NCBI RefSeq assembly: GCF_001592435.1
Contig: NZ_CP014751.1
Location: 1-49,106 of the forward strand
Source: Thermococcus peptonophilus
GTDB lineage: Archaea; Methanobacteriota_B; Thermococci; Thermococcales; Thermococcaceae
Length of the DNA stretch: 49,106 nt
Reading direction: 5' to 3'
Of the stretch, positions 31,215-39,394 are shown one piece after another (position 1 is the stretch's first letter; each line of letters opens with the position of its first letter). The notes under the pieces were generated by a model, which was not told the origin of the DNA, ran no database searches, and was given only the letters and a program-made list of their open reading frames with translations. A program made the translations under genes and the position numbers.

Positions 31215-33296
31215 TCACCTCAGAATTCTCATCGCGTTGAAGACCGCTATGAGGGCCACTCCAACGTCCGCGAACACTGCCTCCCACATTGTCGCTTCTC
31301 CAAGGATTCCGAGCCCGATAAAGGACAGCTTGACGGCGAGAGCGAAGATTATGTTCTGCCAGACTATTCTCTGCGTCCTCCTTGCTATCTTGATGCCCCG
31401 CGGAAGCTTCGAGGGCTTGTCGTCCATTATGACAACGTCTGCAGTCTCTATTGCCGCGTCGCTTCCGAGGGCACCCATTGCAACGCCAACGTCTGCCCTG
31501 GCCAAGACGGGAGCGTCGTTTATGCCGTCCCCGACGAAGACAACTTTACCGTCGCCCTTCTCCTTCTCAAGATCCTCTATGACCTTCACCTTGTCCTCGG
31601 GGAGAAGCTCCGCGTAGAAGTCGTCGAGGCCGATCTGTTTTGCTATCTCCTCCGCCACTTCCCTGCTATCGCCCGTAACCATGACGACCTTCTTCACCCC
31701 GAGGCGCTTGAGCTCCTTCACGGCTGTGGGCGAGTCCTCCTTTATCTCGTCGGAGATTATGATGTAGCCCGCGTACTTTCCGTTGATGACGACGTGAGCG
31801 ACCGTTCCCTTCACGCGGCAGGTGTCGTGTTCAATGTCGAACCTATGGAGGAGTCTGTCGTTTCCGACCATAACCTCGACGTCCCCAATCTTTGCCCTGA
31901 CGCCATGGCCCGCTATCTCCTCATACTCCTTAACTTCGGCCTCGTTGATCTCCCCCCCGTAGGCGTCCCTGATTGCCTTCGCTATGGGGTGGTTGGAGTG
32001 AGCCTCAGCCAGTGCCGCGAATTTAATGATCTCTCCATCACTGAAGCCGTTCCTCGTTTCAACCTTCGTGACCTTGAAGACTCCCTTGGTGAGGGTTCCA
32101 GTCTTGTCGAAGGCCACTATCGTGGCCTCTTTGAGTGCATCCAGGTAGTTGGAGCCCTTGACGAGTATTCCTTCCTTCGCTGCCCTGCCTATGCCTCCGA
32201 AGTATCCGAGCGGAATCGAGAGGACGAGGGCACAGGGGCACGAGATAACGAGTATCACGAGCGCCCTGTACACCCAGGGAGTAAAGGGACTCCCCGTCAC
32301 GAGCGGCGGAACGAGGGCTATCAGCGTTGCTATTCCAACCACAGCGGGAGTGTAGTAGTGGGCGAAGCGCGTTATGAACTTCTCAGTCTTTGCCTTCCTC
32401 GCACTCGCGTTCTCGACGAGCTCAAGGATGCGCGAGATGGTTGACTCACTCAGCTCCTTGGTAACCTTGACCTTGAGGAGGCCGCTGAGGTTGAGCATCC
32501 CTGAGAGGATTTCCTCTCCTTCTTTTACCGTCCTCGGCACGCTCTCGCCTGTTAAGGCGGAGGTGTCCACAGTCGAGGTTCCCTCGATGACAACGCCGTC
32601 AACGGGAACCTTCTCGCCCGGCTTGATGAGGATTATATCTCCCACCTTAAGCTCCTCCGGCTTAACCTGGACGACCTCGCCGTTCCGGAGCAGGTTGGCG
32701 TACTCTGCTTTGAGGGCCAGCAGGGCCCTTATCGAGCGCCTCGACCTGTCAACGGCCATGTCCTGGAAGAACTCACCGACGACGTAGAAGAGCATGACTG
32801 CCACTCCTTCCGGATACTCCCTGATCAGGAAAGCGCCCACAGTTGCCACAGCTATGAGGAAGTTCTCGTCGAAGAGGTTGCCGTGAAGGGAGTTGATAAC
32901 GGCGCTCCTCAGCACCTTCCAGCCGGAGATGAGGTAGCTCGCCAGGAAAATCCCAAACACGAAGGCGTTGTCCATGCCGTAGTAGTAGCGCAGTATTATA
33001 CCTATAGCAAAGAGGATTAAGGAAGTCCCTATCATGTACACGGTCTTCCAGTAGTCTTCATCCTCCTCATGCTCGTGGCTGTGGCCATGCCCGTGCTCAT
33101 CTTCCTCCAGAACTTCAACGTCGGGCTCGACCTTTTTGATTACCTCTTTAGCCTTCTCAATATCACCTTCTATCACAGCCTCCTTGGTGGCGAAGTTGAC
33201 CACCGCGAATTCAAAACCCTCCTTCTTCAGGGCCTCCTCTATCTCGTAGGCGCAGCTCGCGCAGTCGAGGCCCTCAAGCTTGAGCTTCTTGGGCAT
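31215..33296 (-). CDS. zntA: Zn/Cd/Pb-exporting P1B ATPase (ZntA/CadA type)
   Basis: 693 residues. N-terminal HMA domain (LEGLDCASCAYEIEEAL), then a His/Asp/Glu-rich linker (DEHGHGHSHEHEEDED), the intramembrane CPC in SCPCALVLSIPLGYFGG, DKTGTLTKG, ALTGESVP, SNHPIAKAI and VGDGINDAPVL. In the last membrane segment AVFADVGVALIAVFNAMRIL provides the conserved Asp that, together with CPC, marks the P1B-2 Zn/Cd/Pb subgroup. It pumps these ions out. ATG 33296 is preferred (GGAGGTG, 5 nt); it overlaps the stop codon of the upstream CadC-like repressor gene. Confidence 0.94.
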   Translation of the reverse strand: MPKKLKLEGLDCASCAYEIEEALKKEGFEFAVVNFATKEAVIEGDIEKAKEVIKKVEPDVEVLEEDEHGHGHSHEHEEDEDYWKTVYMIGTSLILFAIGIILRYYYGMDNAFVFGIFLASYLISGWKVLRSAVINSLHGNLFDENFLIAVATVGAFLIREYPEGVAVMLFYVVGEFFQDMAVDRSRRSIRALLALKAEYANLLRNGEVVQVKPEELKVGDIILIKPGEKVPVDGVVIEGTSTVDTSALTGESVPRTVKEGEEILSGMLNLSGLLKVKVTKELSESTISRILELVENASARKAKTEKFITRFAHYYTPAVVGIATLIALVPPLVTGSPFTPWVYRALVILVISCPCALVLSIPLGYFGGIGRAAKEGILVKGSNYLDALKEATIVAFDKTGTLTKGVFKVTKVETRNGFSDGEIIKFAALAEAHSNHPIAKAIRDAYGGEINEAEVKEYEEIAGHGVRAKIGDVEVMVGNDRLLHRFDIEHDTCRVKGTVAHVVINGKYAGYIIISDEIKEDSPTAVKELKRLGVKKVVMVTGDSREVAEEIAKQIGLDDFYAELLPEDKVKVIEDLEKEKGDGKVVFVGDGINDAPVLARADVGVAMGALGSDAAIETADVVIMDDKPSKLPRGIKIARRTQRIVWQNIIFALAVKLSFIGLGILGEATMWEAVFADVGVALIAVFNAMRILR

Positions 33297-33652
33297 CATC
33301 TCACCTCCGACAGGTGATTCATGGCTGTCCTCAGGATATCCTTGATGTGCTCATCATCCAGGCGGTAGAAGACGTTCTTGCCCTCCTTGCGGTAGGCGAC
33401 TATCTTCCTGTCCTTGAGTATTCTGAGCTGGTGTGAAATGGCGGATACCGAAAGCTTCGTTACCGCCGATAGATCGCATGTGCAGAGCTCTCCCGCCTCC
33501 ATGAGTGCCAGCAGGATTTTAAGCCTCGTAGGGTTGCCCAGCGCACCGAAGAAGTCAGCCACCTCCAATACGGTCTCCTCATCTGGGAGCTTTGCCTGGG
33601 CCTCCAGGATTTTGTCAAGATGTTCTTCATACACATTACATACCTCTGTCAT
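33296..33652 (-). CDS. ArsR/SmtB-family metal-sensing repressor (CadC-like)
   Basis: 118 residues. ADFFGALGNPTRLKILLALM, the metal-box ELCTCDLSAV in helix 3, recognition helix LSVSAISHQLRILKDRKIVA and wing RKEGKNVFYRL define the ArsR/SmtB family. Two cysteines in ELCTCDL and Cys5 (TEVCNVYEEH) are the ligands of CadC-type Cd/Pb/Zn sensors. It sits directly upstream of, and overlaps, the Zn/Cd ATPase gene, and a matching inverted repeat lies in its own promoter. So it is a self-regulated repressor released by metal. Confidence 0.92.
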   Translation of the reverse strand: MTEVCNVYEEHLDKILEAQAKLPDEETVLEVADFFGALGNPTRLKILLALMEAGELCTCDLSAVTKLSVSAISHQLRILKDRKIVAYRKEGKNVFYRLDDEHIKDILRTAMNHLSEVR

Positions 33653-33655
33653 TTT

Positions 33656-33698
33656 TCATCACCTATACATTTGAGCATTTGTGCAAATGTTTATAAAC
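33656..33698 (-). promoter_or_regulatory. Promoter and operator of cadC-like / Zn ATPase operon
   Basis: TTTATAAAC on the minus strand (33690-33698) is the TATA box. CATTTG (33668-33673) and CAAATG (33684-33689) form a perfect 6-bp inverted repeat with a 10-bp centre spanning the expected transcription start. This is the usual design of ArsR/SmtB operators. AGGTGAT at 33657-33663 is the ribosome site. Confidence 0.7.
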
Positions 33699-33801
33699 CT
33701 TGCCGTGGAAGAACAGTTGGACGGATGTAATACACAACAGCAAAAAGCCGATTGACTCTCTACTTTCGCAAAACAGGTGGATTTACGCGGATTGTTAAAC
33801 C

Positions 33802-33857
33802 AATGAAACCTTGAGAAACCCATTGAAACCCTAAAATCCCGCCGTTTCCCTAAAATA
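33802..33857 (+). promoter_or_regulatory. Promoter with three GAAACC boxes at 10-bp phase
   Basis: GAAACC at 33805, 33815 and 33825, exactly one helical turn apart, precede CCCGCCGTTTCCCTAAAATA. The TATA-like CTAAAATA starts at 33850, 25 bp after the last GAAACC. The cassette at 36.9 kb has the same geometry (last GAAA at 36936, CTAAAATA at 36961). Confidence 0.75.
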
Positions 33858-33890
33858 AGCTGAGACTCAAGATTAGATTGGTGATGCGAT

Positions 33891-35588
33891 ATGTGGGATG
33901 AAGTGAAGAGAATGAAGAAACTGATTGCAGGCCTTTTGCTCGCCCTGCTCCTCGCGGGCGGGCAGGCGTTTGCCAGCAACGTGACCGGAACAGGGGGCGG
34001 CAGCAACGACGGAATCCTCCAAGCAGGGGTGAACGCGACTGCCAACACCACCCTCCAAGAGAGGGCATACAACATGCTTACCATACTTGATAGGGTGGCC
34101 AACTATACCCAAGACCTGATCAACAACTCAAGTACCGTTGACAACGAAACTATGAACCTCTATGCCCAAGCGGAAAGCCTCAGGATGAGTGCATGGGCGG
34201 CATACAATGCCGGCAACTACAGCGAGGCGATCACCACAGCGATGAGTGCGATGGAGGCCTACGAGCTTGTGATCGAGAGGGTAGTTCCCTCAGGAGATAT
34301 GCAGCAGATGAACTCAAGTATGGGGAACCAGGCGCTCTACTGGGCGAGTGTTGAACTCCAGAGGGCTAAGGAGTACCTCGCTTACGCCGCTGAGATAATA
34401 GATGAGGCCTCAAAACTCGGTATTGACACCACCCAGGCCTCACAGCTCTACAACCAGACCGCTGAGGCCTACAGCAGGGTTGAAGCGGACATAAAGAACG
34501 GCGATATGACCAGCCTCAGGAGCGACATGAGAACCGCCGAGAGCCTCAGGATGCAGCTTGAAATGGCTGTTGAAAGGCTCGTCAGGGAGATACTCTCGGC
34601 AAGCGCCGGCGACATAGCCGAAACCTTCACGAAAAAGCTTGAGGCCGAGCTCAACAGAACCGCCGAGCTGATGGCACTCATGGAGAGCGTGATAGGAAAC
34701 TCCAGCGCCGACGACCCCAGAGCATCTATGATGATGAGGATGATCGAAATGAGGAAGGCAGAGCTCCAGAACATGCTTGCGATGGTTCAGAGGCTTATTG
34801 ACGCAGGCAGGTACGAGATGGCCCTGCGCATGGTAAGGGAGATAAACCTCGAGCTGGAGGAAGCCATAAGTGAAATAGGACAGATGGCCCTCGAGTTCCG
34901 CAACGGCTACATGATGGACTACTGCGGTCAGTACGCCAACACGACGACCCAGCCCATGAGCCAGGACTACCAGAAGTACTGCAACCAGAGCTGGTGGGGG
35001 CAGTGGGAGAGAGAAATGGGCACCATGATGGGAACCGGCTGGTGGAATGAGGAGACTGACCACATGGGCACAGGAATGGGCATGAGCCAGAACGGGAGCT
35101 GGAACAGCATGGGAATGGGCAGCATGGGAGGATGGAACGATCCATGGTGGAGCGATGATGAAGAGGGAATGAACTGGAGAGCCTCCAGTAACGGAAGCAT
35201 GGGCGGGGGCTGGATGAACCAGGAGGACAGCCACCGCGGAAACGGTACCGGGCACGGCACGACATACGACGACTGGAGCGAGAACTGGACGGGAGCTAAC
35301 AACGGCAACTGGACAACGAACCAGACTAACAGTACCGAAGCAGACAACGAGACCACGGGCTGGAACGGCATGCTGGACAGCAACCAGACGGGAAACAACG
35401 ACCAGGACGACAGTACTGGAGATACGGGCGGCAGTATGGATGATGGTAGCAATGACCAGGGCAATACAGGTGGCTCAGGAACCGGCTCAGATGACAGCGG
35501 GAACAACGACCAGGGTGACAATGATTCAAATGACGACTCCGGCGGGTCAGGTGGATGCGGAAACTGCAGCGGCTGGTGGGGCGGCTGA
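33891..35588 (+). CDS. Exported helical protein with Met/Trp/Asn/Asp-rich tail (cassette copy 1)
   Basis: 565 residues. Signal peptide (KKLIAGLLLALLLAGGQAFA). Residues about 40-340 are helical with many N-x-S/T sites (LQERAYNMLTILDRVANYTQ, EAYELVIERV, VELQRAKEYLAYAAEIIDEA). From about 345 the chain becomes low-complexity: Met/Trp/Gly (GMGMSQNGSWNSMGMGSMGG), then Asn/Asp/Gly/Thr, ending in SGGCGNCSGWWGG with a CxxC. There is no membrane anchor, so it is secreted or surface-bound. Met, Trp, His and CxxC suggest metal binding, which is inference. Cotranscribed with the membrane winged-helix protein at 35620. GGTGATG precedes ATG 33891. Confidence 0.8.
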   Translation: MWDEVKRMKKLIAGLLLALLLAGGQAFASNVTGTGGGSNDGILQAGVNATANTTLQERAYNMLTILDRVANYTQDLINNSSTVDNETMNLYAQAESLRMSAWAAYNAGNYSEAITTAMSAMEAYELVIERVVPSGDMQQMNSSMGNQALYWASVELQRAKEYLAYAAEIIDEASKLGIDTTQASQLYNQTAEAYSRVEADIKNGDMTSLRSDMRTAESLRMQLEMAVERLVREILSASAGDIAETFTKKLEAELNRTAELMALMESVIGNSSADDPRASMMMRMIEMRKAELQNMLAMVQRLIDAGRYEMALRMVREINLELEEAISEIGQMALEFRNGYMMDYCGQYANTTTQPMSQDYQKYCNQSWWGQWEREMGTMMGTGWWNEETDHMGTGMGMSQNGSWNSMGMGSMGGWNDPWWSDDEEGMNWRASSNGSMGGGWMNQEDSHRGNGTGHGTTYDDWSENWTGANNGNWTTNQTNSTEADNETTGWNGMLDSNQTGNNDQDDSTGDTGGSMDDGSNDQGNTGGSGTGSDDSGNNDQGDNDSNDDSGGSGGCGNCSGWWGG

Positions 35589-35619
35589 ATCAAAACGGGA
35601 AGACAGGAGGTGAGTCCAA

Positions 35620-36546
35620 GTGCTTAAAAAAGTCTTAGCCGCTTTCCTTTTCCTTTCATTGTTCCTTCCGTTCTCTGCGGCGCAGTACACGGTAGAATTT
35701 AATGAACTGGTTGTCTACCCCGATGGGTACGTTAAGGTCGTTCAGGCCGTAAGGCCCGCTGAATACACCGTCGCTGTTAGTATTCCCCTGCTGGATGAGT
35801 CTCCTCAGGGCGTTATGGTGGTAGATGAAGCAGGTTCTCCAATCCCCTACGAGATAGCCAACTCAACCCTAACGGCGTATTTTGAGAACGCGAGCTTGAT
35901 CAAAATCATATATTATACTTCCGCCCTCACTTCCAAGGAAGGCCCGGTGTGGAAGATTAAATTCACATCCAACGTCCCTGTGAGAATTCACCTTCCCGAT
36001 AACGCGGTTGTTGTCAAGCTGAATGAGGTGCCCCTCCAGGTGGATAAGAACCACCTCGTAATGCCCCCTAGAAACGTGAGCATCTCGTACGTAATTGAGA
36101 AGTTCTCGGCCAATGACCCGGCCTATTCGGGAGATTCCTCCAGCGGCGGTAATCTCAGTGGAGTCCCTCCTGAGGCATCCCCAAACAAAGGGAGCGGCGT
36201 GAACTGGCTCATCTACCTGCTACCGGCTCTGGGCCTCGCGTCCCTCGGTGCAGGGTACTCAGTCCTGAAGAGAAAAGGAGAGAAGTCCAAAGATGAAAAG
36301 GTTGCCCTCCCCATGACCAGGGAAGAATACAGGAGAAAGCTGGAGGAGAGCGACCTTAACAGCGACGAGATAAGGGTGCTCCTCTACATCTACGACAGAG
36401 GAGGCAGAACCACCCAGGCTGAGGTGAAAAAGATGCTTAACATCCCCAAGACGACCGCATGGAGGATGTTTAAGCGCCTTGAGGAGATGGGGTTTGTGAG
36501 AGTCTATAAGAAGAGGAGGGAGAACTGGGTCGAACTCGTGTTTTGA
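35620..36546 (+). CDS. Single-pass membrane protein with cytoplasmic winged helix (cassette copy 1)
   Basis: 308 residues. Signal peptide (VLAAFLFLSLFLPFSAA), a beta-rich extracytoplasmic domain (about 22-185), a Ser/Gly/Pro linker, one transmembrane helix (WLIYLLPALGLASLGAGYSV) and a cytoplasmic MarR-like winged helix (SDEIRVLLYIYDRGGRTTQA; TTAWRMFKRLEEMGFVRVYK). This is a one-component outside-to-inside transcription regulator. GTG 35620 follows GGAGGTGAG. Its extracellular domain is free to contact the exported protein made from the same operon. The winged helix is nearly identical to that of the 38344 protein, so both may bind the same sites, such as the GAAA boxes. Confidence 0.85.
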   Translation: MLKKVLAAFLFLSLFLPFSAAQYTVEFNELVVYPDGYVKVVQAVRPAEYTVAVSIPLLDESPQGVMVVDEAGSPIPYEIANSTLTAYFENASLIKIIYYTSALTSKEGPVWKIKFTSNVPVRIHLPDNAVVVKLNEVPLQVDKNHLVMPPRNVSISYVIEKFSANDPAYSGDSSSGGNLSGVPPEASPNKGSGVNWLIYLLPALGLASLGAGYSVLKRKGEKSKDEKVALPMTREEYRRKLEESDLNSDEIRVLLYIYDRGGRTTQAEVKKMLNIPKTTAWRMFKRLEEMGFVRVYKKRRENWVELVF

Positions 36547-36569
36547 TCCCCCTCACCTGGGAGATGTGA

Positions 36570-36586
36570 TATTTCTTTTTCTCTTC
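36570..36586 (+). terminator. T-rich terminator after cassette copy 1
   Basis: TATTTCTTTTTCTCTTC about 24 nt after the stop codon, in line with archaeal T-run termination. A similar T/C-rich stretch follows copy 2 at about 39270-39300. Confidence 0.5.
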
Positions 36587-36635
36587 TGTGTCAGACATGT
36601 TCTGTCAATAATTTTCAATCCACATATCCCAGTCC

Positions 36636-36800
36636 CAAATACTTCCAATTCTTCTGAGAAGAACAGTCCAGAGGGCTCGTCGATATCGCTCCTCCCAGGA
36701 TGGATACTCCCAGCCACGAGCATGTGGTCTTTGAAGGGCATGAGGGGAGGATAGCAAGTACCTCAGCTATTTCCGGAAGTTCAAGTACAGGGAGAAGAGG
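36636..36800 (+). pseudogene. Relic of a GNAT acetyltransferase gene
   Basis: CAGCCACGAGCATGTGGTCT (36711-36730) followed by TTGAAGGGCATGAGGGGAGG matches the intact gene at 39.55-39.6 kb (AGCCACGAGCACGTGGTCTT, GCAAGATATGAGGGGAAGAT), and CCTCAGCTATTTCC matches CCTCAGCTACTCC. Upstream, ACTTCCAATTCTTCTGAGAA matches ACTTCCCAAGCCTTCTGGGA. The 5' end and most of the 3' part are lost. It occupies the same place after copy 1 as the GNAT gene does after copy 2. Confidence 0.75.
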
Positions 36801-36905
36801 AAATTACTGTTCATCCAGTTCAGGAAAGGCAAGTATAGCCGTGTTTTCGAATAAAAGAAAAATAATATGGAACCAACAGTCAAACAGGGTCATGTTTGGT
36901 TGGGA

Positions 36906-36968
36906 GAAATAATATGAAATTCCGAGAAAGCAGATGAAATGTTCAAATTTCACCGCTTTCCTAAAATA
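36906..36968 (+). promoter_or_regulatory. Promoter with four GAAA boxes at 10-bp phase
   Basis: GAAAT at 36906 and 36916, GAAAG at 36926 and GAAAT at 36936 are spaced exactly 10 bp. Then CACCGCTTTCCTAAAATA gives the TATA-like CTAAAATA at 36961-36968. Same geometry as the promoter at 33802-33857, with diverged box ends. Confidence 0.72.
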
Positions 36969-37003
36969 CCAGGAATAGAGTATTAGAGCATGAGGTGAAC
37001 GAA

Positions 37004-38326
37004 ATGGACCCGCAGAAAATTATTGGTGCCACAATATTCGTACTCCTGCTGTTTGCTACCCTAGGGCTGGCAAGCAATGTAACAACTTCAAACGGAACAA
37101 CATCATCAGACCAAGGCGGCAGTGTTCCCTCTAATGCTACCCTCAACGTAAGTCTTGCGGAGCAGGCCTACGGATTATTAATCATCCTGGAGAAGCTCTC
37201 AAATTATACCAGCGCTTTGATTAGTGCCACACCAAACGTAGATAACGAAATCGTAAGGGACTTTAACGAGACAGAGGCCATCAGAGAAAGAGCATGGATG
37301 GCATATAACAGTTCTAACTACCAGCTTTCAATAGAACTCGCAATGGAAGCCATGGGCGAATACAAGGATATCATCAAAGAATTGGCTCCGGAGGAAAAGG
37401 AAGAACCCGAAAACGAAACAGAAGAACAGGAAGAACTGGTAATTGAAGCCCAGGCAGAACTTAATAGGGCTAGTGAATACCTCTCCTATGTCAAAGAAGT
37501 TCTGAACGAGGCTTCACAGCTGGGAATAGATGTTTCAAAATTCATTGAACTGTACAACCAGACGGCAGAAGCCTATGGGAAAGTGAGAAAGGACATAGCC
37601 AGCGGGGATATTTCCTCCCTTGAGCGTGATCTTGAAGTTGCTGAAGACCTCAAGGACAAGCTAAGTGATGCTATTGAAGAGGAACTGATCCCGCAGATGC
37701 TCTCAATGAAATCGGAGGACATAGCTTTGACGTTTATCTCCAAGCTCAACGTTCAGATAAACGAGACCATGGAACTTATGAACCTGATAGAAAACCTGAC
37801 TCAAATATCTAACGTCACATACCCATCGGACTATCAAGAAGAAATTCAGGACATATTACAGGACTATCGGGAAGAGCTCCAGGACATCATGAGCCAGGTG
37901 GATGAACTTATAAAGGAAGGCGAATATGAGGAGGCGCTGGAGCTAATCAACAACCTAAATGATGAGCTGAGGGACATAATCGACGAAATCAGAGAAGTCC
38001 AAAAGGAATTTTACGAAGAGTACCTCAAAGAATACTGCGAGGAATACAGGGAAGAAGGCTCTGATTATTCCTACTATGAACGCTACTGCGAGAGGGGAGA
38101 CAGCGAAGAGTACTATGAGGAATATAAGGAAGAAGATTCAGGATACTCCTACAACGAGAGCTACCAAGAGCGCGAGAACTGGGAAGAAGGGCGAGAGGAA
38201 TATTACAATGAGTACAACTCTACAGAAAAATACAAGTGGGAAGACGAGAATGAGACCGAAAGCTATGAAGAGAACTACAATTATGAATCCGATGGGTCTT
38301 TTGATGAAGACGAAGACGACAGCTGA
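37004..38326 (+). CDS. Exported helical protein with Tyr/Glu-rich acidic tail (cassette copy 2)
   Basis: 440 residues, paralogue of the 33891 protein. Signal peptide (IIGATIFVLLLFATLGLA), helical region with shared landmarks (LIILEKLSNYTSALI; RASEYLSYVKEVLNEASQLG; LYNQTAEAYGKV; IALTFISKLN). The last 100 residues are extremely Glu/Tyr/Asp-rich (EEYLKEYCEEYREEGSDYSY; YESDGSFDEDEDDS), quite unlike the Met/Trp/Asn tail of copy 1. So the helical body is kept and the tail replaced, suggesting a different ligand, for example Ca(II) or another hard cation. ATG 37004 follows GAGGTG by 6 nt. Confidence 0.8.
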   Translation: MDPQKIIGATIFVLLLFATLGLASNVTTSNGTTSSDQGGSVPSNATLNVSLAEQAYGLLIILEKLSNYTSALISATPNVDNEIVRDFNETEAIRERAWMAYNSSNYQLSIELAMEAMGEYKDIIKELAPEEKEEPENETEEQEELVIEAQAELNRASEYLSYVKEVLNEASQLGIDVSKFIELYNQTAEAYGKVRKDIASGDISSLERDLEVAEDLKDKLSDAIEEELIPQMLSMKSEDIALTFISKLNVQINETMELMNLIENLTQISNVTYPSDYQEEIQDILQDYREELQDIMSQVDELIKEGEYEEALELINNLNDELRDIIDEIREVQKEFYEEYLKEYCEEYREEGSDYSYYERYCERGDSEEYYEEYKEEDSGYSYNESYQERENWEEGREEYYNEYNSTEKYKWEDENETESYEENYNYESDGSFDEDEDDS

Positions 38327-38343
38327 ACACAGGAGGGATGCAA

Positions 38344-39252
38344 GTGAATAAGAAAGCCATCGTACTCAGCATTTTCCTGCTTTCTGTTCTTTCCAGTCCA
38401 GCTTTGGGCCAGTACACGGTGGAGACTCTGGAACTCTCTGTGTATGAGGATGGATACGTGAAAGTAACGCAGATTATAGTTCCCGATGAATATACCGTAG
38501 TAGTTGATGTTCCCCTGCTCGGTAAAAACGTGAAGGGTCTAATGGTTGGTGATGAAAACAACAACCCCCTCCTCTACAAGCTGAATAACTATACCCTATC
38601 GGCCTACTTTGAAAATGTGACCGCTATCAAGGTTACATACTACACCCCGGACTTAACTTTCAAAGAGGGACCTATCTGGACTATTAACCTAACATCCGAG
38701 GTTCCGGTAACAATTGACTTCCCAGAGAATACTGTAATAGTAGGGCTGACTTCACCTCCACTCAAAATCCACAATAATAAACTTGTGATGCCCCCAGGAA
38801 ACATCAGTGTCTCATATATAATCGAGAAGAACCCAGTACCGGCGTCGTTGGAGTCAGAAACCAGGAATGAATCCTTTCCTGTAGCCCAACGGGGAGACAA
38901 ACAGGGTACAAAATGGCCTCTTTATGCCATACTCATCGCGGCGGTATTGGTCGTTGGTGTATATCTATTCACAAAAAAGCACTCCCCCAAAAACTCCACA
39001 AGTGACAGCGCCCTTCCATTAAGCAGAGAAGAATTCCAGAGGCAACTAGAGAATATGGATCTCTCAACGGATGAAGTAAGGGCTCTCCTCTACCTCTACG
39101 ACAGGGGAGGTAAAGCACCTCAAGCTGAGATCAAAAAAGTCCTAAGGATTCCGACGACTACAGCTTGGAGAATGTTCAAGCGCCTTGAGGAAATGGGATT
39201 AGTTAGAATATACAAGAAGAGGCGCGAGAACTGGGTTGAACTCGTGTTTTGA
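38344..39252 (+). CDS. Single-pass membrane protein with cytoplasmic winged helix (cassette copy 2)
   Basis: 302 residues, paralogue of the 35620 protein. Signal peptide (AIVLSIFLLSVLSSPALG), beta-rich outer domain (YTVETLELSVYEDGYVKVTQ, FKEGPIWTINLTSEVPVTID), transmembrane helix (WPLYAILIAAVLVVGVYLF) and winged helix (STDEVRALLYLYDRGGKAPQ; TTAWRMFKRLEEMGLVRIYK). The last 12 residues (KKRRENWVELVF) are identical between the two paralogues. GTG 38344 is chosen because GGAGG is 7 nt away and it aligns with the GTG start of copy 1; ATG 38338 sits too close to the ribosome site. Confidence 0.85.
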   Translation: MNKKAIVLSIFLLSVLSSPALGQYTVETLELSVYEDGYVKVTQIIVPDEYTVVVDVPLLGKNVKGLMVGDENNNPLLYKLNNYTLSAYFENVTAIKVTYYTPDLTFKEGPIWTINLTSEVPVTIDFPENTVIVGLTSPPLKIHNNKLVMPPGNISVSYIIEKNPVPASLESETRNESFPVAQRGDKQGTKWPLYAILIAAVLVVGVYLFTKKHSPKNSTSDSALPLSREEFQRQLENMDLSTDEVRALLYLYDRGGKAPQAEIKKVLRIPTTTAWRMFKRLEEMGLVRIYKKRRENWVELVF

Positions 39253-39394
39253 TCTACCTCTGCAGGGTTTAGGACATTTCTTTTCTTTCATTTCTTTCTG
39301 TTCCTGTTTGAACCTCATAAAAACATATGTGTTGTTTTGATCTCTTCAGCGCAGGCCGGCCAATCTTAATATACTTCTTACTCCAATACATACC

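Noticed and set aside
31209-32444. 411-codon plus-strand open frame opposite the Zn/Cd ATPase
   Set aside because: It lies antisense to a gene with full P-type ATPase motifs, has Cys/Tyr/His-skewed shadow composition and no domain or ribosome site.
33802-33832. GAAACC repeats resembling part of a CRISPR array
   Set aside because: Thermococcal CRISPR repeats are about 30 bp with 35-40 bp spacers. Here the unit is 6 bp at a 10-bp period beside a TATA-like element, so a promoter array fits and CRISPR does not.
34440-35255. 271-codon minus-strand frame rich in His, Ala and Pro
   Set aside because: Antisense shadow of the Met/Trp/Asn-rich tail of the exported protein; the sense strand has signal peptide, ribosome site and a paralogue.
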